A DNA stretch of 20,028 bases, from assembly GCA_043777755.1 (NCBI GenBank), contig JAYWHK010000266.1, positions 1-20,028 of the forward strand, read 5' to 3'. Position 1 is the first letter of the stretch. Each line of letters starts with the position of its first letter. The notes beneath the pieces are model-generated. The model did no database searches and was not told the origin of the DNA. It saw only the letters and a program-made list of their open reading frames with translations. The DNA comes from CANHEE01 sp043777755 (GTDB taxonomy: Bacteria; Bacteroidota; Bacteroidia; Chitinophagales; Saprospiraceae). Below, piece after piece: positions 8,195 to 14,017 of the stretch. Made by a program: the position numbers and the translations under genes.

Positions 8195-8527
8195 ATGAAT
8201 AATTATTTCGACCCTGCGGATTTAAAAAATTTTGGAAAAATATCTGAACTTCAGCAGCCAATGGGCAAAAAATTCTTTGACTATTACGGCGAAGTAATGA
8301 AAGAAGGTGCATTGACCGAGCGTGAAAAAGCTCTTATTGCGCTCGCAGTTTCTCATGCGCTGCAATGCCCTTATTGCATAGATGCTTACACAAGTACTTG
8401 TATGCAAAAAGGTTGTGACGAAGAACAAATGATGGAAGCTGTCCACGTTGCAGCCACCATGAAGGCTGGAATAACATTGGTGTACAGTACCCAAATGATG
8501 AAGCACATTGACAAAATGTCTATGTAA
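8195..8527 (+). CDS. Arsenosugar biosynthesis-associated AhpD-like (carboxymuconolactone decarboxylase family) protein
   Basis: A 110-residue all-helical protein of the carboxymuconolactone decarboxylase/AhpD superfamily, of the subtype found next to arsS and often called peroxidase-like. The redox pair Cys58-x-x-Cys61 lies in SHALQCPYCIDAYTS, followed by EAVHVAATMKAG (His84), in the usual family order. The His that follows CxxC in many AhpD proteins is Tyr65 here; from memory this is usual for the arsenosugar subtype. The exact reaction is unknown; a thiol-redox step in arsenosugar formation is an inference from context. The gene begins with ATG at 8195, has no visible Shine-Dalgarno sequence, and is followed 86 bp later by arsS in the same direction. 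The pair lies inside the inverted arms. Confidence 0.85.
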   Translation: MNNYFDPADLKNFGKISELQQPMGKKFFDYYGEVMKEGALTEREKALIALAVSHALQCPYCIDAYTSTCMQKGCDEEQMMEAVHVAATMKAGITLVYSTQMMKHIDKMSM

Positions 8528-8560
8528 TCTGAGAAATATGGTATTAATCAACGTATAATC

Positions 8561-8568
8561 TACATTTG
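8561..8568 (+). promoter_or_regulatory. Possible internal -7 box before arsS
   Basis: TACATTTG fits TAnnTTTG and sits just before the REP-like hairpin. TACATTTG followed by TAA also precedes the related hairpin of the NRDE gene. No convincing -33 element was found, so arsS may instead be read through from the upstream gene. Confidence 0.3.
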
Positions 8569-8569
8569 T

Positions 8570-8605
8570 AAGTCCTTCCCTTTGGGAAGGATTTAGGATG
8601 GGTCT
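8570..8605 (+). repeat. REP-like hairpin repeat, copy A (before arsS)
   Basis: Begins AAGTCC. It forms a perfect 8-bp stem (8573-8580 with 8584-8591, loop TTT), then TTTAGG and a G-rich tract GATGGGTCT. It ends eight bases before the arsS ATG. Copies B (17094-17128) and C (10826-10878, minus) share the layout AARTCC, hairpin, TTTAGG, purine tract, start codon. Confidence 0.7.
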
Positions 8606-8613
8606 ATGTAATT

Positions 8614-9681
8614 ATGGCAATAAAACAACGCACTAAATCATTATCTATTAGAGGTAGTGAATTATCGAGTACTTTTTTTCAATTGGATGTATTGAATGGC
8701 AATGCTAAAATTGATATAAAATTTGAACCTTTTGGCGCAAAAATCGCTAATTTTGGTTTTAAATCTTTGCGTCCTTCTGGGATTGATATTTTCCAACTGA
8801 ATATTGGCAAGCTGTGCAATCAGACTTGCGCGCATTGTCACGTTGATGCTGGGCCTGACAAAGCTCACGAAATGATGACCCGAGCGCACCTTGAAAAATG
8901 TTTGGCTATTTTGTCAAAATACGATATTCCAACGGTGGATATTACAGGTGGCGCACCCGAAATGCACCAATATTTTCGCTGGTTTGTAGAAGAATGTAGC
9001 AAATTGGGTAAAAAAGTGATGGTTCGTTGTAATTTGACCATTATTGTTGCCAATCCGAAATATTACGATTTACCTGATTTTTATGCCAAACATAAAGTCG
9101 TAGTCGTTTCTTCTTTGCCGTTTTATAGTGCAAGTCGTACCGATAGTCAGCGAGGTGATGGTGTTTTTGAAGATTCTATCAAGGCACTTCAGATGCTCAA
9201 TGCTGTTGGTTATGCCAAAGAAGGCAGCGGTTTGACCTTAGATTTGGTGTATAATCCTTCGGGCGCATTTTTGCCAGCGGCACAAAATGTATTAGAACCA
9301 GAGTTCAAACGCCAACTCAAACGCAAATATGACATTGATTTCAACAACCTTTTTTGCATCACCAATATGCCAATAAGCCGTTTTTTGGATTATTTATTAG
9401 AAAGTGACAACTATGAAAGCTATATGCAATCACTTCTTGACGCTTTTAATCCAATGACGATTGCAGGAGTCATGTGTCGAAATACCATTTCCATCAGTTG
9501 GGATGGTTTTATTTACGATTGTGATTTTAATCAAATGTTGGATTTGAAAGTAGCAAATGCTTCCAAACATTTAGACAACTTTGATTTTGAAAGCCTTTTG
9601 GAACGGTCAATCGTTTTGAATCAGCATTGTTACGGTTGTACAGCTGGTGCTGGTTCGAGTTGTGGCGGAGAAGTAGCTTAA
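8614..9681 (+). CDS. arsS: Arsenosugar biosynthesis radical SAM protein ArsS
   Basis: A 355-residue radical SAM enzyme. In arsenosugar biosynthesis, ArsS is proposed to transfer an adenosyl group from S-adenosylmethionine to dimethylarsenic, giving the precursor of dimethylarsinoyl-ribosides. The [4Fe-4S] motif CxxxCxxC is at Cys68, Cys72 and Cys75 (KLCNQTCAHCHVDAGP), followed by the radical SAM glycine-rich strand VDITGGAPEM. The C-terminal part has family signatures: GVMCRNTISISWDG, YDCDFNQMLDL and the Cys-rich tail HCYGCTAGAGSSCGGEVA. Some relatives are selenoproteins; here cysteine codons are used and no in-frame TGA occurs. The ATG follows REP-like copy A. The AhpD-like partner is upstream; no arsM methyltransferase is present in this window. 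Confidence 0.92.
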   Translation: MAIKQRTKSLSIRGSELSSTFFQLDVLNGNAKIDIKFEPFGAKIANFGFKSLRPSGIDIFQLNIGKLCNQTCAHCHVDAGPDKAHEMMTRAHLEKCLAILSKYDIPTVDITGGAPEMHQYFRWFVEECSKLGKKVMVRCNLTIIVANPKYYDLPDFYAKHKVVVVSSLPFYSASRTDSQRGDGVFEDSIKALQMLNAVGYAKEGSGLTLDLVYNPSGAFLPAAQNVLEPEFKRQLKRKYDIDFNNLFCITNMPISRFLDYLLESDNYESYMQSLLDAFNPMTIAGVMCRNTISISWDGFIYDCDFNQMLDLKVANASKHLDNFDFESLLERSIVLNQHCYGCTAGAGSSCGGEVA

Positions 9682-9707
9682 AAATAGTAGTCGTAAGTCA
9701 ATAAGTC

Positions 9708-9747
9708 ATGCAAAGCATGGTGTCGCAAAATGCGCTCATCGCAAGTA
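9708..9747. repeat. Extra ~40-bp palindromic insert in the right arm
   Basis: Absent from the left arm. It starts with the palindrome ATGCAAAGCAT and continues with a GCGC-containing stretch that resembles the GATGCGAAGCATC palindrome inside the neighbouring MITE-like element. It is probably a small secondary insertion or a remnant of a related repeat. Confidence 0.4.
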
Positions 9748-9782
9748 TTAAGTTTTTTAACTAATTGATTTAGACCATTTTA

Positions 9783-10007
9783 CTTAGTGTCCGAAATTTC
9801 GTGCTTGTGAACTAAACGTATTTTCGCACACGGATTTTCGCAGATAAAATCAATAAATTGATTTCACTCACGGATTTTCGCTGATTTTTCACGTAGGTAA
9901 TCCGTGAAAATCTGTGAGTGATGCGAAGCATCATCTGCGAAAATCTGCGTGCAAAAATTATGAAACATAAGTAACTTCATCAGCAGCACGAACTTCTGTA
10001 CACTAAG
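9783..10007. mobile_element. MITE-like nested palindrome inserted in the right arm
   Basis: A non-coding 225-bp element. Outer terminal inverted repeats are at 9783-9805 and 9985-10007 (19 of 23 match, both starting CTTAGTGT). Inner arms are 9826-9845 with 9933-9952 (18 of 20; core GATTTTCGCAGAT), and TCACTCACGGATTTTC (9864-9879) with 9906-9921 (15 of 16). Two small internal palindromes sit in the folds. Flanking octamers CCATTTTA (9775-9782) and ATATTTTA (10008-10015) are a diverged duplication. Removing the element plus one octamer restores collinearity with the left arm (37 aligned positions, no gap), which confirms both boundaries. Confidence 0.65.
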
Positions 10008-10056
10008 ATATTTTATAGTACCTTAAAATGTCGGTTATTTCAGTCGAAGTACTTAG

Positions 10057-10110
10057 TACAACAAAAAAATCGCAAGATAAAACGCTACCAACGTTTCATT
10101 TTGCGATTTT
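10057..10110 (-). terminator. Rho-independent terminator of the NRDE gene
   Basis: A 19-bp stem (10066-10084 with 10092-10110, two mismatches) with loop CTACCAA. On the minus strand it is followed by a T-run. It lies about 20 bp beyond the stop codon of the NRDE gene. Confidence 0.8.
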
Positions 10111-10129
10111 AATTTAAAATCCCGTCTTT

Positions 10130-10819
10130 TTAAATTTTCTGTTTATCATAAAATGGCATATACCGCAACTTCATTGCACCGTGCCGTCCCGTTACTTGCG
10201 TAATGGCTACCGTCTTGATTTTTTCATTAATATTAACAAAAAAACTTTGATGTAAGTCATTGTCAATGTTCACTTTATGAAAATCAACAACTTGCTGTTG
10301 CGTCGGTTTAATACCTGCAAATTGCTTAAAAATCTGCGCTCTTGTCGCTTTGATATTCGCATTGTACAAGGTTGAAGACGACCAAATATGCGTTTGTTCA
10401 GCATCTAAATGTCGGATTTGCAAGATATGTTCGTTCCACACCATTTGATGTATTTTTTTTGACTTCAAATCAAAAGCCAAAAATGTAAACGGCTCGATGC
10501 CTTGCGGTTCAAAACGTTTGATAAAGTCTTGAATATCAGGATTTTGAAAGAAACCTGTGATAATAGTTCCTCGGCTCACTCGATATGGCGGTTGGCTCAG
10601 ATGCGCTTCAAAAGCTCCATTCAACAAGCAACAAATCCAATCTTGATGTACTGCAAACCAAGTACCACCACCTTGTGGGTCTTTTGGAAAGCTAACTTGC
10701 TCATTATCAATTAGATAGTTTTGTGGTGGCAATGCCTTGGGGCGTGAAATATGTTCATCACGGTTGTGCGTGATGGTAACACGCCCGTCAGCATGAGGTA
10801 TATAGGTTAAAACACACAT
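10130..10819 (-). CDS. NRDE family protein (TANGO2 homologue)
   Basis: A 229-residue member of the NRDE/TANGO2 family. The family is widespread in bacteria and eukaryotes; eukaryotic members have been linked to Golgi organisation and haem or lipid handling, but the bacterial role is unknown. The defining motif Asn19-Arg20-Asp21-Glu22 (THNRDEH) is present in an N-terminal nucleophile-hydrolase-like fold that begins MCVLTYIP, and the typical QGGGTWFAV follows. The open frame continues upstream to 10867, but those 16 extra residues are encoded by the REP-like hairpin; the ATG at 10819 puts Cys at position 2, as the family requires. A strong terminator follows. The gene has its own possible -7 box upstream. 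Confidence 0.88.
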   Translation of the reverse strand: MCVLTYIPHADGRVTITHNRDEHISRPKALPPQNYLIDNEQVSFPKDPQGGGTWFAVHQDWICCLLNGAFEAHLSQPPYRVSRGTIITGFFQNPDIQDFIKRFEPQGIEPFTFLAFDLKSKKIHQMVWNEHILQIRHLDAEQTHIWSSSTLYNANIKATRAQIFKQFAGIKPTQQQVVDFHKVNIDNDLHQSFFVNINEKIKTVAITQVTGRHGAMKLRYMPFYDKQKI

Positions 10820-10825
10820 AATTAA

Positions 10826-10878
10826 AGCCTCCCTAAATCCCTCTCCAAAGGAGTCTTTTATGACCAAAGGAGGGACTT
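10826..10878 (-). repeat. REP-like hairpin repeat, copy C (before the NRDE gene)
   Basis: On the minus strand it begins AAGTCC, carries a first CCTCCTTTGG fragment, then a second hairpin arm CTCCTTTGGAGAGG, then ATTTAGG and GGAGGCT, ending six bases before the ATG. Compared with copies A and B it looks internally duplicated (extra GGTCATAAAAGA). Confidence 0.6.
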
Positions 10879-10880
10879 TA

Positions 10881-10888
10881 CAAATGTA
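10881..10888 (-). promoter_or_regulatory. Possible -7 box of the NRDE gene
   Basis: TACATTTG on the minus strand fits TAnnTTTG and precedes the REP-like hairpin, as at arsS. No clear -33 TTTG was seen at the usual distance. Confidence 0.35.
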
Positions 10889-10913
10889 GATAACTACACT
10901 TATTTTGGTTCTT

Positions 10914-11429
10914 TTAACAAATTACTGTTTTTGATTTTTCTTGACGAAATTCTACTGTGGAAAACGCCACACCAAAATTTTTGTCAATGGAAACATCTTT
11001 AAAATTGGTCTGAATCCCAATCCGAATCAAAGCAAAATGATGAATCGAATGTTCTATTAAATAAACCTCTTCTCGTTGAAAACTGGTTGCTATATTTTTA
11101 ATTAAATTTTGTCCAAACTTAACTTCCAACACAATGTTTTTAACACAATTCTCAAGGCTTTTTAATTTAAAAATTATTTTTTTGATGATAAAAATAGCAT
11201 AATCACGGTTTCGCTCAATTTGCATATCCCGTTGCCGAGCGTCGTAATTGACGATGCCTGTTTCGGCACTTTGTATAAGACAATCGTAAAATTCAATGAT
11301 ATGCCGAGCGTGACCGCCAATGCTACTGCCATTAAAAACCTCCAAACGCTCTGAAAATTGCGTTGCGTCAAGGCGTTCTATCTGATTTTTGAGTTGTTCG
11401 AGGATTTCGATGGAAATTGAAGTTATCAT
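10914..11429 (-). CDS. DinB-like four-helix metal-binding protein
   Basis: A 171-residue protein resembling the DinB/YfiT-type superfamily of four-helix metal-binding proteins. Candidate metal ligands are His40 and His43 in GSSIGGHARHIIEFYD and His127, His130 and His131 in YLIEHSIHHFALIRIG; the VNYDARQRD motif after the first histidines is shared by Bacteroidota homologues. Some relatives are thiol (bacillithiol or mycothiol) transferases; no substrate can be given here. The frame is open to 11480, but a promoter -7 box at 11458-11465 lies inside that extension, so the ATG at 11429 is chosen. The promoter carries the same twin GTGATA operator as the response regulator and barrel genes, placing it in their predicted regulon. 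Confidence 0.75.
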   Translation of the reverse strand: MITSISIEILEQLKNQIERLDATQFSERLEVFNGSSIGGHARHIIEFYDCLIQSAETGIVNYDARQRDMQIERNRDYAIFIIKKIIFKLKSLENCVKNIVLEVKFGQNLIKNIATSFQREEVYLIEHSIHHFALIRIGIQTNFKDVSIDKNFGVAFSTVEFRQEKSKTVIC

Positions 11430-11457
11430 ACGTAAATGTTGGTTATTTATCTTTTCA

Positions 11458-11491
11458 CAAAGATACAATACACATATCACAAAAGTATCAC
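11458..11491 (-). promoter_or_regulatory. Twin-GTGATA operator/promoter of the DinB-like gene
   Basis: On the minus strand: GTGATA (11486-11491), five bases, GTGATA (11475-11480), nine bases, TATCTTTG (11458-11465). The 11-bp repeat period, about one helical turn, is typical of OmpR-family direct-repeat sites. The ATG follows 28 bases after the -7 box. The spacing is identical at 13974-14007 and 16135-16168. Confidence 0.75.
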
Positions 11492-11502
11492 GTATTGTTG
11501 TA

Positions 11503-11919
11503 TTATTTCAATGCTGCACTGCCAAAAAGCACAGAAAATTGCTTACACCAAATCAAAATAAATTTTTGTTTGTCAGTATTTGCGGTAGCGGGCAATTCGA
11601 TTTTTGAGTTACCATTGCTGACTTTTGCTGTAATTTCAACAAAACTTGTAGCAGTTTTGTCTGTTGCCAAATAAATTCTCAAATCAGGACCAGCATCAGA
11701 TTTGAGGTTTTCTAAAACTAAAAACTTCTTTTTTTCAACGTTTTCAATGATTTTTGCATTACCCGTTGTCGGGTGAGAATTACTCTCAAATGTTCCAGAA
11801 AGAAGCGTCTTGTCTGTTGGTGCTGCGACGATTGGTGTATCATCTGTAGCAATTTCATCTTTTTTGCAAGCGGTAAAGAATAAACCAAGTGTGAGTACTA
11901 ATAATAGTATTTTTTTCAT
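11503..11919 (-). CDS. DM13-domain lipoprotein
   Basis: A 138-residue lipoprotein. The N-terminus MKKILLLVLTLGLFFTAC is a type II signal with the lipobox cysteine at position 18, followed by KKDE and an acidic/proline linker. The rest (about 38-138) is a DM13 domain: LLSGTFESNSHPTTGNAKI, LKSDAGPDLRIYLATD and the characteristic C-terminal IWCKQFSVLFGSAALK with its conserved Cys. DM13 domains have been proposed to act in redox or electron transfer, but bacterial functions are untested. It lies 52 bp downstream of the ATP-grasp gene in the same direction and may be cotranscribed with it or use the -7 box at 11967-11974. Confidence 0.9.
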   Translation of the reverse strand: MKKILLLVLTLGLFFTACKKDEIATDDTPIVAAPTDKTLLSGTFESNSHPTTGNAKIIENVEKKKFLVLENLKSDAGPDLRIYLATDKTATSFVEITAKVSNGNSKIELPATANTDKQKFILIWCKQFSVLFGSAALK

Positions 11920-11966
11920 TGTAAAAAATTTTTTATGTTAAAAATCATGGACTAAATCCATGCTGT

Positions 11967-11974
11967 CAAAGTTA
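11967..11974 (-). promoter_or_regulatory. Possible -7 box of the DM13 gene
   Basis: TAACTTTG on the minus strand fits TAnnTTTG and overlaps the stop codon of the upstream ATP-grasp gene. A small hairpin (CATGG/CCATG, 11947-11962) lies in the leader. No -33 TTTG at the standard distance and no GTGATA pair were found. Confidence 0.3.
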
Positions 11975-13069
11975 CAAATATGCTTTTAAATCTTTTAAAA
12001 ACGGAATTAATTTGCTCGATTTTGTACCATTTTGTTGGTTTTCAATCGCAATATCAGCCATTCGAGTCCAATGCCAAGCCAAATCACGGTACATTCTAAA
12101 AAAACCGAATGTAGAATCATAAACGTGTGTTGGTTCAGAATTTGTGCCGTTCAATTCCATTATTTTGATATTTTTTCCATTGTAAAGGTCGTTTAATGAG
12201 GGAACTCTAAGGTCAAAACGTCCGTATTGGAAACCGTCAATTGGACGGCTTATTTTTTCAAAAATATTTTCTAAGTTTTTCGTAATCAAGTAGTTAGCGT
12301 TGATAAAGCGAGTTCCTCGGCAATGGTTTCCGATGCCTTCCAGTTCTATCGTTTCACCATAAGGAACGGTATTTTGCCAAATTTTTTCAAATTTTAGTTT
12401 TAGTTTTTTTTCTTGAAAACGAGCTCTACTATTGAAAGCAATAAGTTCTGCTAATGTGCTTCTCCCGTCACCCGTCACACTCAAAAATTCTTTGAGCGTA
12501 ATGGAAGTAATTTTTCCTTTCGCTTCGCTTGGTTTTCGGCTATAAAAAACACCCAACTCTATCCGATAATCAATAAATTCTTGTATAATGTATTCATTGT
12601 CAGCATTTTGATTGTACAAAATCAAATCACGGACACTTTCTATTTTAGTGACACCATCGCCTCTTTCTCCCAAAATAGGTTTGGCGATAAAAGCTTTTTT
12701 TGACAAAAAAACAGATTGAATAAAATCTTTTTGGAGCGCATTTGTCAAATTTTGCTTTTCAACCAGCAAAGTAATTGGCTTGTATTCATCTGCAATACGG
12801 TCTAAAATCGCTTTTTTACTTTCTCCAAAAAGTCCTCCATACTTCCAACTCGGATTTACGGCTGTGAAAAAAGTAAGTGATTTTGCTCGCCAAGCATTCC
12901 AAATCAAAACAGGCGACAACAGCCAATACACTGTTTTTGAAGACCAATATTCAGAATTTGTCAGCTTCGTCCACCAGATTGGTCTTAATTTTTCTTTTTC
13001 ACTCTTTTCTTTCTGAGAAAAAAAAGAGTGAAAAAGAAAAAACAACGGTATTTTTTTTGAAATATCCAT
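11972..13069 (-). CDS. ATP-grasp family protein
   Basis: A 365-residue protein of an ATP-grasp family often labelled D-alanine-D-alanine ligase-like in Bacteroidota; the substrate is unknown. Visible: an N-terminal hydrophobic segment (VYWLLSPVLIWNAW), SLTFFTAVNPSWKYGGLFGESK, the ATP-binding lysine strand FIAKPILGERGDGVTKI, and a C-terminal metal/ATP site FQYGRFDLRVPS followed by IKIMELNGTNSEPTHVYD with catalytic-type Asp, Glu and Asn. It starts five bases after the barrel-protein stop and is clearly cotranscribed with it. The first 27 or so codons are encoded by a long perfect inverted repeat and do not resemble the family opening (SEYW..). No other ATG is available nearby, so the N-terminus is uncertain. 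Confidence 0.75.
   Translation of the reverse strand: MDISKKIPLFFLFHSFFSQKEKSEKEKLRPIWWTKLTNSEYWSSKTVYWLLSPVLIWNAWRAKSLTFFTAVNPSWKYGGLFGESKKAILDRIADEYKPITLLVEKQNLTNALQKDFIQSVFLSKKAFIAKPILGERGDGVTKIESVRDLILYNQNADNEYIIQEFIDYRIELGVFYSRKPSEAKGKITSITLKEFLSVTGDGRSTLAELIAFNSRARFQEKKLKLKFEKIWQNTVPYGETIELEGIGNHCRGTRFINANYLITKNLENIFEKISRPIDGFQYGRFDLRVPSLNDLYNGKNIKIMELNGTNSEPTHVYDSTFGFFRMYRDLAWHWTRMADIAIENQQNGTKSSKLIPFLKDLKAYL
12989..13041. repeat. 20-bp perfect inverted repeat within the start of the ATP-grasp gene
   Basis: 12989-13008 and 13022-13041 are exact reverse complements (core TTTTTCACTCTTTT). The 13-base spacer can add four more pairs around a TGA loop. It encodes residues near HSFFSQKEKSEKEK. 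In mRNA this would form a long AU-rich hairpin close to the start codon. Confidence 0.8.
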
Positions 13070-13074
13070 TTTTT

Positions 13075-13941
13075 TTAATTTTGGTAACTCACAGAAAAAC
13101 TCAAGCCAGGACTTGCTGCGATGTTTTTAGTAATTGGAGGAAGTCCGCCACCTGCCGAAAGCCAAAGTGTTACTTTTGGATTTGCTTTGTAACCGAACTT
13201 AAACGTTGGCGATAAGTAAGATTGCTCATCAAGATAGAGTCCTGTTTTTATGGAAGTTCCGTCGTCATAAGTGCCATCGCTACCACTTTTCAACAGTTCA
13301 ATATTGAAAATGCCCATTAATTTTTTATTTTTACCAAAAAATTTACCAATTTGAGCCGCCACGTGTGTTCGATTGCTGTAATTATTGTTGCGTAAAACGT
13401 AACCTGCTTCGCCACTCGCAAAAAACTTTGCATGACCATAACCTACCAATATTGAAGGTTCAACACTCGTCGCATCAAAACCTGAACGCAAACCAGTTTT
13501 AGCGTCAAACTTTGCAGTAGGAAGTCCAACATTTACTTTCCCAGAGATTACTATACCATCTTTATTGTAAAAATTGCCTGTAACAGCCGCCTGAATATTT
13601 CCCAAAGCGGTCAAAGAACCTTCCGAAATTGTGTTTGGTTGTATGACGTTTTTTGAAGAAAGTAAGCGAAAAGGCAATTGCGCAGACAACGTAATGCGGT
13701 TCGTTACGCCATATTCTCCATAAGCCTGTACGGTCATATCGGTGAAATCAGCGTTTAGTTTTGTCCAAGATTTTGTACTTGTTTCGCCATTTAAAAGTTG
13801 GTTGTAAGTCAAATAAGAAGCTCCAATCTGAGCATAAAACTTACCTTTTTCTTTTGTCCACGCTTGTTGTGCAAAAGATTTTTCTGACATTAAAATGCTG
13901 ATAATCAGCAAAATACAAAGTGTGATTTTATTTTTTCTCAT
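13075..13941 (-). CDS. Predicted outer-membrane beta-barrel protein
   Basis: A 288-residue protein with a clear signal peptide (hydrophobic LCILLIISILM, then SFAQ-QAW). The mature part is rich in alternating amphipathic strands: GKFYAQIGASYLTY, NRITLSAQLPFRLL, KFFASGEAGYVL, THVAAQIGKFFG, SPTFKFGYKANPKVTLWLSAGGG. It ends LSFSVSYQN, as expected for an outer-membrane barrel of roughly 12-14 strands. It resembles the loosely defined transporter-like barrels of Bacteroidota; no specific substrate can be assigned. It is the first gene of an operon with the ATP-grasp gene, and its promoter carries the twin GTGATA operator. The kinase-regulator operon is immediately upstream and reads in the same direction. 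Confidence 0.75.
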   Translation of the reverse strand: MRKNKITLCILLIISILMSEKSFAQQAWTKEKGKFYAQIGASYLTYNQLLNGETSTKSWTKLNADFTDMTVQAYGEYGVTNRITLSAQLPFRLLSSKNVIQPNTISEGSLTALGNIQAAVTGNFYNKDGIVISGKVNVGLPTAKFDAKTGLRSGFDATSVEPSILVGYGHAKFFASGEAGYVLRNNNYSNRTHVAAQIGKFFGKNKKLMGIFNIELLKSGSDGTYDDGTSIKTGLYLDEQSYLSPTFKFGYKANPKVTLWLSAGGGLPPITKNIAASPGLSFSVSYQN

Positions 13942-13973
13942 AATTAAAAAATGATTTTGATTAATTGATAATA

Positions 13974-14007
13974 CAAAGATACATTTAGGTTATCACAAAA
14001 ATATCAC
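13974..14007 (-). promoter_or_regulatory. Twin-GTGATA operator/promoter of the barrel-ATP-grasp operon
   Basis: On the minus strand: GTGATA (14002-14007), TTTTT, GTGATA (13991-13996), nine bases, TATCTTTG (13974-13981). The ATG at 13941 follows about 32 bases later. The site sits in the 76-bp spacer after the kinase stop codon, so the barrel operon can be expressed separately from the kinase genes. Confidence 0.75.
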
Positions 14008-14017
14008 AATTACTATT

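Larger units (their letters stand above)
9687..10061 (-). repeat. Right inverted arm of the arsenosugar segment, interrupted
   Basis: The counterpart of the arm at 8068-8170 in inverse orientation. It begins six bases after the arsS stop (9687-9707, 20 of 21 matching) and ends near 10061 with a block at 10003-10055. Relative to the left arm it carries two insertions: about 40 bp at 9708-9747 and a 225-bp MITE-like element at 9783-10007. With these removed the arms align without gaps through the junction. This region and the terminator at 10066-10110 account for the gene-free stretch from 9682 to 10129. Confidence 0.6.

Noticed and set aside
8222..8551. Long minus-strand open frame opposite the AhpD-like gene
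   Set aside because: It is the antisense of a well-recognised gene and has no family resemblance or promoter.
9600..9681. Selenocysteine in the ArsS tail
   Set aside because: The relevant positions are cysteine codons; there is no in-frame TGA and no visible SECIS-like element.
12877..13215. Plus-strand open frame of 112 codons
   Set aside because: It overlaps the ATP-grasp and barrel genes in antisense; its Ser/Lys/Glu-rich composition comes from the palindrome.
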